From Ruminococcus sp. (lineage in GTDB: Bacteria > Bacillota > Clostridia > Oscillospirales > Ruminococcaceae): DNA of 35,399 bases. The notes beneath the pieces are model-generated. The model saw only the letters and a program-made list of their open reading frames with translations, was not told the origin of the DNA and did no database searches. The stretch is from the NCBI GenBank assembly GCA_017534595.1, contig JAFXVY010000013.1, forward strand, positions 1 to 35,399. Reading direction: 5' to 3'. Position numbers and translations under genes: made by a program. Shown here in pieces: positions 22,770 through 31,784 of this stretch (the first letter of the stretch is position 1; every line of letters starts with the position of its first letter).

Positions 22770-24728
22770 TTATGACAGCTCTATCCCGTACTGCTCGGCG
22801 TAGCCTGTCCAGCGGGCGAGGGTGCGGGCAAGGATCGAGTAGTCGGCGGCGGTGACTTCGCCGCTGCCGTCAACGTCGGCGTTGAGCTCGTTGACCTGCC
22901 CGGCGTAGCCCGGCCACTTGGCAAGGTATCTTGCCAGTATCGAAAGGTCGGTGACGTCCACAGCTCCGTCGGAGTTCACGTCCCCCTTCTTCGAGCAGAA
23001 GGATACCCGATCTTTGATACCGTTGGCCTCGAGCATACGGTTGTACATCGTCTCAAACTCTTTCAGCGTCGCTCTGCCGTAGGGGTCGATGCGGCGCTCC
23101 TCCTTGGGAGCTTCGGGGTCGCCCTTGCCGATGAGTATCAGCCAGGTCGCCGCCCAGGTGACAGCCTCCCAGTGATCGTAGTCCACCTCGTAATAATCGC
23201 TGAAATCGTCGGCGCGGCCGAAGTCTATGGAGCGCTTGAGCCCCGTACACTCGGCATATCTCATCAGCATGAACATAAGATCCTGCCTCGTGATAAACTT
23301 TCCGACGCCGAAGGTATCAAGGGCGAAATCCGGGTAGCCGGCGCAGATCGAGTTCGCCTCGCCCCAGAGCAGAGCGTCATAGCAGTCGCTGCCGGGGACG
23401 GCGTCGGTAAATCTTGAGGTCAGCCCGCTGACATCCGGGCTGCCAGCCAGCTCGTAGAGCCTCTTTACTACCTGCTCCCGCGTTACCATATCCTTCTCGG
23501 TGACGCCCGGGTCGGGCTCGGAGTATATCTCCTCAACGGGCAGCTCTGCGGGGTTTTCCATTGAGACATTGACCTTGTCGTCGATCCAGATGAAGTAAAC
23601 ATTGTCCCGGTCTGAGGGATCCTCGCCGGAGGTGGAGGTCTCCCCGCCGTAGTCTATGAGCCAGGAATGGCCTACCGGGTAGTCCCCGAAGATGTATTCC
23701 TGCTTGGGCTCAGCCTCGGTGTAGGTCTTTATCAGGTAGGGGCTGTTTGAGAAGTCAAGCTCCTCAAAGGGGTTGAGCGCCGCCTTGAGTATGCGCAGCT
23801 TGGGGTTATGGGTCACGTCAAGGGACTCTATCAGATTATCCTCGCACAGGAGTATGGTGAGCTTCGGGTTGTGGGACAGATCAAGCTCGGTGATCTCGTT
23901 GTAGCTGCAAATCAGCTTGAACAGCTCCGGGTTGTTCGTCACATTCAGCTCTGATATTCCGGTGTATGCGCAGTTGTAATACTGCAGCCCCTCGAGATGG
24001 CTCACCTTCACATTCCCCAGCTCGGTGTTCGACCAGATATCCAGGCGCTTGAGCTTGGAGTTGTAGGTGAGGTCGAGCTCGGTGAGCTTATTTTTGAAGG
24101 CGTCGAGATGCGTCAGCTTCGTGTTGTTCCTGAGATCGAGCTTTGTGAGCCCGCAGGAGCCGCAGGTCAGATGCTCGAGCTCCGGGTTCGCGGTCACATC
24201 CAGACCGGTAAGAGGGTTGGTGTTTATCTCGATGAACGCCATATTCGGGTTCTGGGAGAAGTCCACATAGGTGAGTGCGCAGTCGTAGCAGTAGACCCAC
24301 AGCAGCTCGGAGTTATGGGTCAGATCGAGCTCGGTCAGCGGGTTGTTCGAGCACCACAGCCCCGTCAGCTCCTTGAAGGGGCTTATGTCTATCGAGGTTA
24401 TGTTGTTGTCCTTGCACCACAGCCCTCTGAGCTCGGTGAAGTATTCCGCACCTTTAAGGCTTGTGATGCCCATGCCCTCGCAGTAGATGTTCCGGCAATA
24501 AAAGATGTCCTCATCGTCGATGAAGCCGTCGCCTCTGAGGTCGTAGTCCCTGGTCTTGATCAGTTCCCGGAAGGTCGTGTCGGGAAAGTTCTTCTCGTTG
24601 ATCTCTATCCGGACGCTTCCCTCGGCGGAGACTTCATGCAGCGTCTCCGGGCAGAAGGCAAGCAGCGAAAAAACGAGCATGAACGCCGTGACGAGCGCCG
24701 TGCCCCTGTGTTTAATGTCCGTCATCAT
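22770..24728 (-). CDS. Secreted leucine-rich-repeat protein with SLH-like region and type I dockerin
   Basis: A 652-residue exported protein. The signal peptide ends near VSA-EG (about 36). An EF-hand-like loop (DLRGDGFIDDEDI) precedes about twelve LRR units of 21 residues (pattern LTELDLTHNSELLxLxC), unusually rich in Cys and Asn. After a linker, residues of about 415-575 resemble S-layer-homology repeats (MVTREQVVKRLYELAG, RFTDAVPGSDCYDALLWGEA, KFITRQDLMFMLMRYAE). The C-terminal 70 residues are a type I dockerin with both calcium loops (DVNSDGAVDVTD, DVDGSGEVTAAD) and both helices ending SILARYLAKW and SILARTLARW. The dockerin implies binding to a cohesin-bearing scaffoldin, so this is a non-catalytic cellulosome or surface-complex component. 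Monocistronic; GGGGG site before the ATG at 24728 (another ATG at 24725). Confidence 0.92.
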   Translation of the reverse strand: MMTDIKHRGTALVTAFMLVFSLLAFCPETLHEVSAEGSVRIEINEKNFPDTTFRELIKTRDYDLRGDGFIDDEDIFYCRNIYCEGMGITSLKGAEYFTELRGLWCKDNNITSIDISPFKELTGLWCSNNPLTELDLTHNSELLWVYCYDCALTYVDFSQNPNMAFIEINTNPLTGLDVTANPELEHLTCGSCGLTKLDLRNNTKLTHLDAFKNKLTELDLTYNSKLKRLDIWSNTELGNVKVSHLEGLQYYNCAYTGISELNVTNNPELFKLICSYNEITELDLSHNPKLTILLCEDNLIESLDVTHNPKLRILKAALNPFEELDFSNSPYLIKTYTEAEPKQEYIFGDYPVGHSWLIDYGGETSTSGEDPSDRDNVYFIWIDDKVNVSMENPAELPVEEIYSEPDPGVTEKDMVTREQVVKRLYELAGSPDVSGLTSRFTDAVPGSDCYDALLWGEANSICAGYPDFALDTFGVGKFITRQDLMFMLMRYAECTGLKRSIDFGRADDFSDYYEVDYDHWEAVTWAATWLILIGKGDPEAPKEERRIDPYGRATLKEFETMYNRMLEANGIKDRVSFCSKKGDVNSDGAVDVTDLSILARYLAKWPGYAGQVNELNADVDGSGEVTAADYSILARTLARWTGYAEQYGIELS

Positions 24729-24762
24729 AATACCCCCTGTGATATCTGTATTACCCCGTTAC

Positions 24763-24791
24763 ATTATATCACAGCGGCAGAGCTCTGTCAA
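24763..24791 (-). promoter_or_regulatory. Promoter of the LRR-dockerin gene
   Basis: On the minus strand TTGACA (24786-24791), 17 bases, TATAAT (24763-24768) with TGTGA upstream. Confidence 0.87.
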
Positions 24792-24871
24792 TGCGGCGGA
24801 GAAGCACACCGTTTCGCCGTTATGACCACAATAAACTGTGTATTTTTGTCAGAATGCTCTATAGCATGCGA

Positions 24872-24900
24872 TTGACTTTTTGTATAAAATATGATATAAT
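24872..24900 (+). promoter_or_regulatory. Promoter of the 7TM-GGDEF-EAL-GGDEF gene
   Basis: TTGACT (24872-24877), 17 bases, TATAAT (24895-24900) with ATGA before it, in a locally AT-rich stretch. Divergent from the dockerin gene promoter. Confidence 0.85.
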
Positions 24901-24962
24901 ATGATAGAAGTTTTTTACACTCTTGCCAAAATACAGCTCTTGCAGAAAAGCGGTGATATGAC

Positions 24963-27900
24963 ATGAAGATAAGATTGGAATTCTCGATAGTCCTCGCATT
25001 CCTGGCAGTTGTGCTCGCGGTCTGCGCTTACAAGGCGTTCACCTCGCGCAAGTCGCTGGGAAAGGTCGTGGGATGGCTCGAGATCTCCCTTATACCGCCC
25101 GTTATCGGTAATATATTCATTATGAGCTCGCAGGAAAGAACGCTCTCGCTCGTCGGGTGCTATCTTTTCTTTGTCGGCTTTGACTGCGTTATGTTCTCGC
25201 TCGTCCGGTTCACAAACGAGTACTGCAAGGGGATAGGCAGCCGCAGGAGCAATAAGGAGCATAAGCCCACCTTCGTTTATATGTTTATAATAGCCGACGC
25301 CGTGCAGCTGCTCTTGAACCCCTTCTTCGGCCATGCCTTCGGCATCGAGTGCATTGAGGTCGAGGATATGCCCTATTACCGGTTCGTCCCCTACGCCGGG
25401 CAGACGATCCACCGCATAGTCGATTACGGCGCTCTGCTCTGCGTGCTGCTTATCTTCATTCTGGCAATAAAGCAAACCGCAAGGATATACCGCGAAAGAT
25501 ATTCCGCTATATTCGTTACGATAATCCTGGCGGCTGTCTGGCAGGGCTTCTATATCCTCTCGCGCACGCCTATCGACCGCTCAATGATAGCTCTGAGCAT
25601 CTGCGGCATCTCGATATTCTACTTCGCCCTGCATTACCGCGCCTTCCGGCTGCTCGACCGGATACTCACGAATATAGCTTCTGAGATAAACTACGCGCTG
25701 TTCATCTATGACCCCTCGGGTAAGTGTATCTGGGCCAACGAGCAGGGCATGAAGCTGGCGGGCGTCACCAAAAACGACCTCGAAAAGGTCTCGGAGGGGA
25801 TAAAAGGCATCTTCGGCGAGAAGCCCTATGTAACTACCGACTGGAACGAGAATCGCATCGTCGGCACCGGCGAGAACGCCTCCTACTATTCGATCGTCAA
25901 CCGCTCGGTCAGCGACGATAACAAGCAGCTGGCGGGCTCCTTCCTCATCATCAGGGATACCACCGAGGAGCAGCGCAGGCTCCGCCAGGAGATGTATAAC
26001 TCCACCCATGACGTGCTCACCGGGCTTTTTACCAAGCAGCATCTCTATACCTGCATAAGGAATATGCTCGACGAGAATCCCGAGACCGATTATCTCGCCA
26101 TTTTTGTTGACGTTAAGAATTTTAAGATAGTAAACGATATATTCACCGCAGCCTTCGGCGACGAGGCTCTCAGGCAGATCGCCGACTGGATCAGATCCCA
26201 CATGAACAGCAAGTGCGTCTGCGGCAGACTTGCCGGAGATACCTTCGGCGTTCTGATGCCTGCGGAGGATTTCCGCCGCGACAACGCCGAGAAGGATCTG
26301 AGCAATTTCGTGGTCAGCTACAATAACGTCGAGCACAGGCTGCTGATACACCTCGGCATCTATGAGGTCAGCGAGCGGGATGCGGATGTCTCCGTCATGT
26401 TCGACAGAGCCCACCTCGCCCTCAAGACCATAACCGATGAGTACAAGACCCATATCGCCTACTACGGCAACGCCCTCAGAGACAAGGTGCTCTGGGAGCA
26501 GCATATTTCCGCCGAGCTCACCGAGGCTATCGCAGAGGGTCATGTCTGTCCGTTCCTCCAGCCGATCACCGACAGCTCGGGCAGGATAGTCGGCGCGGAG
26601 GCTCTCGCAAGGTGGATCCACCCCGTCCACGGCTTCCTCTCACCCGGAGCGTTCATACCCGTTTTCGAGAGAAACGGCATGATCGTCGAGGTGGACAAGC
26701 ATATGTGGCGGAGCGCCTGCAGGATCCTCGCAGACTGGAAGGGCGTCCACGACGACCTCTTCATCTCGATCAACATCTCGCCCAAGGATTTCTACTTCAC
26801 CGATGTCTTCGGCGAGATAATGAGCCTCGTTAACGAGTACGGCATCGCCCGCGAGAAGCTCAGGATAGAGATAACCGAAACGGTCATGATGACCGACCCG
26901 GAGGAGAAGATGGAGCTCATGAGGCAGCTCCGGAGCGAAGGCTTCATCGTCGAGATGGACGACTTCGGCAGCGGCTATTCGTCGCTGAGTATGCTCAAGG
27001 ATATGCCCGTTGACGTGCTCAAGATCGACATGAAGTTTCTCTCCAACCCCAAGTATAAAGACAGAGCCAAAACTATCGTCAGGAATATCATCCGGCTCTC
27101 GAAGGAGCTCGGTATCGGTTCGCTGACAGAGGGCGTCGAGACCCAGGAGCAGTATACTCAGCTCGCGCAGATGGGCTGCGAGCTCTTCCAGGGGTATTTC
27201 TTCGCGAAGCCTATGCCTCTCGATGAGTTTGAGAGGTTCGCCTTCGGAGAGAATGCCAGAACAAAAGAAGCAGCGGAAGGAGTGTTGAATATGGACTATC
27301 AGGATATTGTGAACAATATCGCTGCGGCAGCCTGTGTCGTTTCGGTAAAGAAAAATGCCGACGGCAACTGCGGCGAGGTCAGGATAGTCACCGGCAACCG
27401 GAAATATCTCGACACTATCGAAAAGCCCATGGGCGGGCTCGAGATGCTGACTAAAACCTTTACGCCCAACAGCCTGTATACCGAATACCTTACCCGCGAC
27501 CTCAACTTCGAGGAGTCCTGCTTCCAGGCCGCAGTGAACGGGAAGTGCCTGCACGCCTATGCTCACCCCGCCCGCTATGACGTCTGGTTCAATATGTCGT
27601 TCGTGCCCCTTGCCTCCGCGGAGAACAGCGACCTCGGCTACTGCCTCTATATAATGGAGGTCAACCTAAGACCCGACGCCAAGAGGATGTCCAATATCTC
27701 AGCCGATACAGCCTCGGCCGTGCTCGAGACCTGTATCAAGCTTAGGAGCCCCGACGATTTCAAGGTAACGATGCGCACCGTCTGTGAGGACATAAGAGAG
27801 CTCTGCGATTCGGAGCACTGCTGCGTCCTGCTCATGGACACCGCCGAAAGGCATTGCTCGGTGCTCTGCGAGGCCTTCTCCAAGGATACCAAGCTGCTTC

Positions 27901-28697
27901 CCATGGACAACTATGTCGATGACGCTTTCTATGATATCGCAGAATCGTGGATAGACACCATAGGCGGGAGCAACTGCCTCATCATCAAGAATGCTCACGA
28001 TATGGAAGTCGTCAGGGAACGCAACCCGGTATGGGTAGAGTCCATATCGAGCGCCGGCGGCAAGACGATAGTGCTCTTTCCGCTGGAATTCAAGAATGAG
28101 CTGCTCGGCTTCATCTGGGCGATCAACTTCCGCTCCGAGTTCGCCGACAAGATCAAGGAAACTCTTGAGCTCACCACCTTCATCCTGGCCTCGGAGCTTT
28201 ACAGCTTCCGGCTGGTGGACAAGCTCAATATTCTCAGCTCAAAGGATATGCTGACCGGAGTATTCAACCGCAACGCCATGAACAACCGCGTGGACGGCAT
28301 CACAGCCGAGGAGGATCCCGAAAGAGCGGCGGCGATAGTCTTTGCCGACCTCAACGGCCTCAAGCATATCAACGACAGCGAGGGTCATTTTGCCGGAGAC
28401 GATGTCCTCAAAAAGGCCGCGGACATCCTCAAGGCGGAGTTCCCGGACTGCGAGATCTTTCGCGCCGGCGGAGACGAATTTATGATCCTTGCGCTGGATC
28501 TTCCCGGGGATGTGCTCCGTCAGCGGGTAGAGAACATCCACCGTGCCGCAGACAAGACCGAAGGAGTATGCTTTGCGGCAGGTCTCAGCATCGGCAGGGT
28601 AGGGGATATCTACAAAATGATGCACGAAGCCGATGTCCGGATGTACGAGGACAAGAAGAGGTATTATGTGATGCATCCGGAGAGGAAGAGAACATAA
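24963..28697 (+). CDS. Membrane c-di-GMP protein: 7TM-PAS-GGDEF*-EAL-(PAS-like)-GAF-GGDEF
   Basis: A 1244-residue signalling protein. Seven hydrophobic segments in residues 1-225 resemble the N-terminal 7TM histidine-kinase sensor, followed by a PAS domain (about 235-345). The first GGDEF domain is degenerate (AGDTF at 424-428) and is probably a GTP-binding or structural unit. The EAL domain (about 520-770) keeps its catalytic set: EALARW (Glu546), SINIS, IEITET, MDDFGSGYSS, LKIDMKF, EGVET and LFQGYFF, so phosphodiesterase activity is expected. A PAS-like region (about 777-890) and a GAF domain (about 900-1065) lead to an intact GGDEF domain (signature 1169-1173) lacking the RxxD inhibitory site, so cyclase activity is expected too. 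Only a weak ribosome site precedes the ATG at 24963. A much stronger internal site and ATG at 27277-27293 suggest a second product. Confidence 0.9.
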   Translation: MKIRLEFSIVLAFLAVVLAVCAYKAFTSRKSLGKVVGWLEISLIPPVIGNIFIMSSQERTLSLVGCYLFFVGFDCVMFSLVRFTNEYCKGIGSRRSNKEHKPTFVYMFIIADAVQLLLNPFFGHAFGIECIEVEDMPYYRFVPYAGQTIHRIVDYGALLCVLLIFILAIKQTARIYRERYSAIFVTIILAAVWQGFYILSRTPIDRSMIALSICGISIFYFALHYRAFRLLDRILTNIASEINYALFIYDPSGKCIWANEQGMKLAGVTKNDLEKVSEGIKGIFGEKPYVTTDWNENRIVGTGENASYYSIVNRSVSDDNKQLAGSFLIIRDTTEEQRRLRQEMYNSTHDVLTGLFTKQHLYTCIRNMLDENPETDYLAIFVDVKNFKIVNDIFTAAFGDEALRQIADWIRSHMNSKCVCGRLAGDTFGVLMPAEDFRRDNAEKDLSNFVVSYNNVEHRLLIHLGIYEVSERDADVSVMFDRAHLALKTITDEYKTHIAYYGNALRDKVLWEQHISAELTEAIAEGHVCPFLQPITDSSGRIVGAEALARWIHPVHGFLSPGAFIPVFERNGMIVEVDKHMWRSACRILADWKGVHDDLFISINISPKDFYFTDVFGEIMSLVNEYGIAREKLRIEITETVMMTDPEEKMELMRQLRSEGFIVEMDDFGSGYSSLSMLKDMPVDVLKIDMKFLSNPKYKDRAKTIVRNIIRLSKELGIGSLTEGVETQEQYTQLAQMGCELFQGYFFAKPMPLDEFERFAFGENARTKEAAEGVLNMDYQDIVNNIAAAACVVSVKKNADGNCGEVRIVTGNRKYLDTIEKPMGGLEMLTKTFTPNSLYTEYLTRDLNFEESCFQAAVNGKCLHAYAHPARYDVWFNMSFVPLASAENSDLGYCLYIMEVNLRPDAKRMSNISADTASAVLETCIKLRSPDDFKVTMRTVCEDIRELCDSEHCCVLLMDTAERHCSVLCEAFSKDTKLLPMDNYVDDAFYDIAESWIDTIGGSNCLIIKNAHDMEVVRERNPVWVESISSAGGKTIVLFPLEFKNELLGFIWAINFRSEFADKIKETLELTTFILASELYSFRLVDKLNILSSKDMLTGVFNRNAMNNRVDGITAEEDPERAAAIVFADLNGLKHINDSEGHFAGDDVLKKAADILKAEFPDCEIFRAGGDEFMILALDLPGDVLRQRVENIHRAADKTEGVCFAAGLSIGRVGDIYKMMHEADVRMYEDKKRYYVMHPERKRT
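27277..27293 (+). promoter_or_regulatory. Internal ribosome site and in-frame ATG within the EAL-GGDEF gene
   Basis: AAGGAG (27277-27282) lies exactly eight bases before an in-frame ATG (27291) at codon 777, right after the EAL domain and its short linker. Spacing and strength match the best ribosome sites of neighbouring genes and exceed those of the annotated start. Initiation here would give a soluble 468-residue PAS-like/GAF/GGDEF cyclase. Chance occurrence cannot be excluded. Confidence 0.5.
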
Positions 28698-28740
28698 AAA
28701 ACAAAGTGCAGCTGCACAAATCGAATATCAGGCAAAAAAA

Positions 28741-28783
28741 GGGATATCTCTCCGCTTCAGGGCGGGGAAGATATCCCTTTTTT
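28741..28783. terminator. Bidirectional rho-independent terminator
   Basis: The stem arms GGGATATCT (28741-28749) and AGATATCCC (28769-28777) are perfect complements, with an inner CCGC/GCGG pair. T6 follows on the plus strand and a seven-A run precedes it, giving T7 on the minus strand. It serves both converging genes. Confidence 0.9.
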
Positions 28784-28811
28784 CGCATTATCTCGGTAAT
28801 TATGCAAAGCC

Positions 28812-29507
28812 TTAATCCAGGAACTCGACCTCCGTCACATACATGACCTCACAGGCTCCGTTGCCGGTGTCTGTCCTCGAAAGGCTTGAATCCCAGGCGT
28901 ATTCCTGCCCGAACCGCGAGCCGGAAACGCTAACAAGATAACCCTTGAGCCGGACGTGATCGCCGCGGCGTATCTTCTTTATGTCGTGGCTCACCCCGAA
29001 ATCGGCCGGGATAAGATGATTGTTCGAGCAGTGGGATGTGACATAATCCACCCCGCCGATCAGGGCGATCTTGTAGCCGTCCTTCTGCGAAGGCTCGATC
29101 ACAAGCTGCCTGTCGTTGTGATCCCAGCCGAAATCTATGCTCTTGTTGTTCTCCGCGACCTTTCCCCAGGCAAGCCCCACATCCATCGGGGAGATCGCGT
29201 CAGCCATGCTGAAAAATCCGAAATACCGCCTTGTGTGTACCGCGAGCCCCTCGATCTCGTATTTCTGCTCAAAGGTCAGATGTACATCGAATCCGAAGGA
29301 GGATATGTAAAGATCCCCCTCCGCAGGGGTCTGTATCGGGTCGCCGATGCCGGCTATGCTCCGCCGCTCACCGATGTCATAGATCTCTCTTGCTATGAAC
29401 AGCAGAAGCAGTATGACAAACAGTATCAGCACGGCAAGCAGGATCTTTCTTTTCAGCGGCATCTTCTTTTTTACTTTGTAGGTCTGTCCCTGAAAGGTCT
29501 CTTCCAA
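28812..29507 (-). CDS. Membrane-anchored extracytoplasmic protein of unknown family
   Basis: A 231-residue protein starting with TTG (29505-29507), seven bases after GGAGG. One N-terminal membrane helix (about 21-43) is preceded by a basic cytoplasmic segment KVKKKMPLKRK, so residues 45-231 face outward. The external part is rich in beta-strand-like segments and ends GACEVMYVTEVEFLD; the stretch RRGDHVRLKGYLVSVSG looks like an OB-fold strand pair. I recognise it only as a type of conserved hypothetical protein of Clostridia. Its gene starts 24 bp after the surface lipase-like gene, so the two are probably co-transcribed and may work together at the envelope. No catalytic motif is evident. Confidence 0.75.
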   Translation of the reverse strand: MEETFQGQTYKVKKKMPLKRKILLAVLILFVILLLLFIAREIYDIGERRSIAGIGDPIQTPAEGDLYISSFGFDVHLTFEQKYEIEGLAVHTRRYFGFFSMADAISPMDVGLAWGKVAENNKSIDFGWDHNDRQLVIEPSQKDGYKIALIGGVDYVTSHCSNNHLIPADFGVSHDIKKIRRGDHVRLKGYLVSVSGSRFGQEYAWDSSLSRTDTGNGACEVMYVTEVEFLD

Positions 29508-29531
29508 TGCGGCTCCTCCTTTTCGCGGATA

Positions 29532-31712
29532 TCAGCTGTCCCCGGACGGCTTTTCCGCTTTCTTTTTCTTTGATATGATAACGATCACAGCTATGATCAC
29601 CGCCAGCCCCGCGGCACCGCAGGCGGCGATGATGATGTAAGGCGTGCTGCTGCCGGAGTCCTCCGCAGTACCGGAGCTTTCGGTGTGTGCCTTGCTTTCG
29701 GGCTTATCGGCGCTTTCGGCGCTTTCGGAGACCTCGCTGCTTTCGCCGCTTTCGGTCCTTGCGGCAGGCTCGACTGCGACTGCTGCGTAATAGTCATTGG
29801 CGCCGAGGCCGCAGCAGACCTCTTCCCTGATGTAATACCGTCCGCCGTCGGCTGGTATAGCTTTAAGCCCCGACTTGATGACCGTGACCTTTCCGTCCGT
29901 TACCCGGACGAGCTCCGTCTCATTGGTATCTGCGGAGAAGGAAGCGGTATCCTGATCGAGACAGATCATCAGCTCCTTAGCTTCGCCGCTTTGGCAGGGC
30001 TGAGCGTCCTCAAACCCGAGCTGAATGTAATACTTCGGGTCGAAGGCCATGATGCTCCTGACCTCTCCGAAGCCGCCGACGGCCTCCCTGACCGCAGCTT
30101 CCTCGCTGCCGGAGATGCTTCGGGGGGCACATTCGGTCGTGATAAGGATATCGTAGCCGTCCCGGAGCTTTTGCAGCTCGGCTTCGGAGAGCCCCAGTTC
30201 CGCGATCTTATCGGGGTCGCTCACGACCCTGTTCTCATCGGGATATCTTACGCTGCCGCTTCTGACCGTCACGCCCTCGGTGAAGTAGCTGTCGGCCTCG
30301 GTCAGCAGAGAGAAATAATGCTCGGGGATGTGATGCTCCCGGAAGGAGCTGACGTTGCCCGCCAGCGTGGCGACGAGAGGCATACCGTTTGAGAAATCCG
30401 TCCTGACGACGGGCAGCAGGTAATAGAGCACCTTTGTCACGCACTCGATAAATATCTCGCGGTGTTCCTCGGAGACCATATCCTTGGTGCCGGCGTCCTC
30501 GATTATCTCCTCAATCGCTCCGGGGAGCTTTCTGAATGCCCTGTCGTAGTCCTCGGAGCCCGCCTCGTCATTGATGACCGAGAACAGCCACACGATAAGC
30601 GGGGAGGTCAGCTTGACCTTGGTATTTTTTATCGTCTCGTTGACGAAATCCATCATCCGGGGATCCTTCGTGGTGCCGAAGAACAGCGGCAGCAGCTTTT
30701 GCAGATAGGGCGAAAGCTCCGCTATATTCTCGCGGCTGATCTTATCGGTCATAGCCGTGAGCAAAGACCTCAGATATTCCGGCGTGGGATACTCCACCGC
30801 GGCCTCCCTGTATTCCCCGGTCTCCGGATCCTTGACATATTCGGTCATGTCTTCGATATGATCGTCTCCGAACAGGCTTACCATCTTGGCTGTGAGCCTG
30901 TTGTCACCGCAGTCTGCGGAGGTCTCGGTACCGGTGCGGTAAAAGCCCCAGCTCTCGGGCAGGACGAAGGGCACCGCGTCGTTGACATCCACAAAGTCGT
31001 GGATGTTCCTGTATTCGGTCTTTGTCAGCGAGGTGCGGGGCGCAGCGAAGGTGTAGACGTAGAGGTCGCCTTCACCGATGCCGAACTGCGAAAGGTTCTC
31101 GTTTATGTATTTCCCGATCTGATCGGAGACTCCGCCGCCCCGGCTGTAGCCGGAGATCCAGATCGCGGCTCTCTTGAGACCGTACTTTTCCTCATAGCCG
31201 AGCAGCCTTTTTATGACGGTCTCCGCGGAGTCCTTGAAGCCCTTGGCGTCGCCCTCGGTGCCGACGGTGAAGTTGCTCGCCCACTCGGCGCCGTACTCGG
31301 TGCTCCTGATCGCGACCGCCACCAGCTCTCTGCCGCCTATGTTCTTGTGACACATCAGCGAGCCGATCCCGAGAGGATCGGAGTTGTCCTCAAGCCCCTC
31401 CATATAGATGTCCCCGGTCTCGAAGCCGGTGTTTTTAAGTATCTCGCAGGCTCCGCTCTTGCCGTCCGCCCCGTCGGAGACCGACGCCGCCAGCGTAAGG
31501 GAGAGGGTGCGCAGGTGTTCGTTGAGCTCTGTCCCGGGCTCATCGAAGAAGCTGTCGCTGTAACAGACGGTGCCGAGCCCGGTGGTCAGCCGGTACCCCT
31601 CGAGGACATTCCCGCCGTCCTCCGCGAAGGCCGCCGCCGGCGCCGAGGATATCAGTATCACCGCCGCCGCTCCGAAAGCGGCTAACCTTTTTCTTATGCT
31701 CACAGCTCTCAT
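29532..31712 (-). CDS. Cell-surface lipase-like protein with C-terminal membrane anchor
   Basis: A 726-residue exported protein. The signal peptide ends about AFA-ED (30/31). A lipase class 3-like or Mbeg1-like domain spans about 40-260: WISGYSRGGGVSDQIG carries the nucleophile elbow (Ser190 in GYSRGG), followed by YTFAAPRTS and VDVNDAVPF with the likely catalytic Asp; EHHIPEHYF may supply the His. A helical region and a beta-rich module (about 560-650) follow. Then come a Ser/Glu-rich linker of about 40 residues, a helix (YIIIAACGAAGLAVIIAVIVI) and a KKKK stop-transfer. No LPXTG motif, so it is anchored by the helix. No clear promoter lies in the 72 bp before it; it may be read from the DUF4180 promoter. 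A surface esterase or lipase role is inferred only. Confidence 0.82.
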   Translation of the reverse strand: MRAVSIRKRLAAFGAAAVILISSAPAAAFAEDGGNVLEGYRLTTGLGTVCYSDSFFDEPGTELNEHLRTLSLTLAASVSDGADGKSGACEILKNTGFETGDIYMEGLEDNSDPLGIGSLMCHKNIGGRELVAVAIRSTEYGAEWASNFTVGTEGDAKGFKDSAETVIKRLLGYEEKYGLKRAAIWISGYSRGGGVSDQIGKYINENLSQFGIGEGDLYVYTFAAPRTSLTKTEYRNIHDFVDVNDAVPFVLPESWGFYRTGTETSADCGDNRLTAKMVSLFGDDHIEDMTEYVKDPETGEYREAAVEYPTPEYLRSLLTAMTDKISRENIAELSPYLQKLLPLFFGTTKDPRMMDFVNETIKNTKVKLTSPLIVWLFSVINDEAGSEDYDRAFRKLPGAIEEIIEDAGTKDMVSEEHREIFIECVTKVLYYLLPVVRTDFSNGMPLVATLAGNVSSFREHHIPEHYFSLLTEADSYFTEGVTVRSGSVRYPDENRVVSDPDKIAELGLSEAELQKLRDGYDILITTECAPRSISGSEEAAVREAVGGFGEVRSIMAFDPKYYIQLGFEDAQPCQSGEAKELMICLDQDTASFSADTNETELVRVTDGKVTVIKSGLKAIPADGGRYYIREEVCCGLGANDYYAAVAVEPAARTESGESSEVSESAESADKPESKAHTESSGTAEDSGSSTPYIIIAACGAAGLAVIIAVIVIISKKKKAEKPSGDS

Positions 31713-31784
31713 CCCTTTCCCTGCCGAAAAAAATGCTTTGATTTACTCTCTTTTTACAAAAGTGTTCCTAAGATAAATGAGAAT

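Noticed and set aside
24729-24962. c-di-GMP riboswitch before the GGDEF/EAL gene
   Set aside because: The gap holds two divergent promoters but no recognisable GEMM-type conserved core or paired arms.
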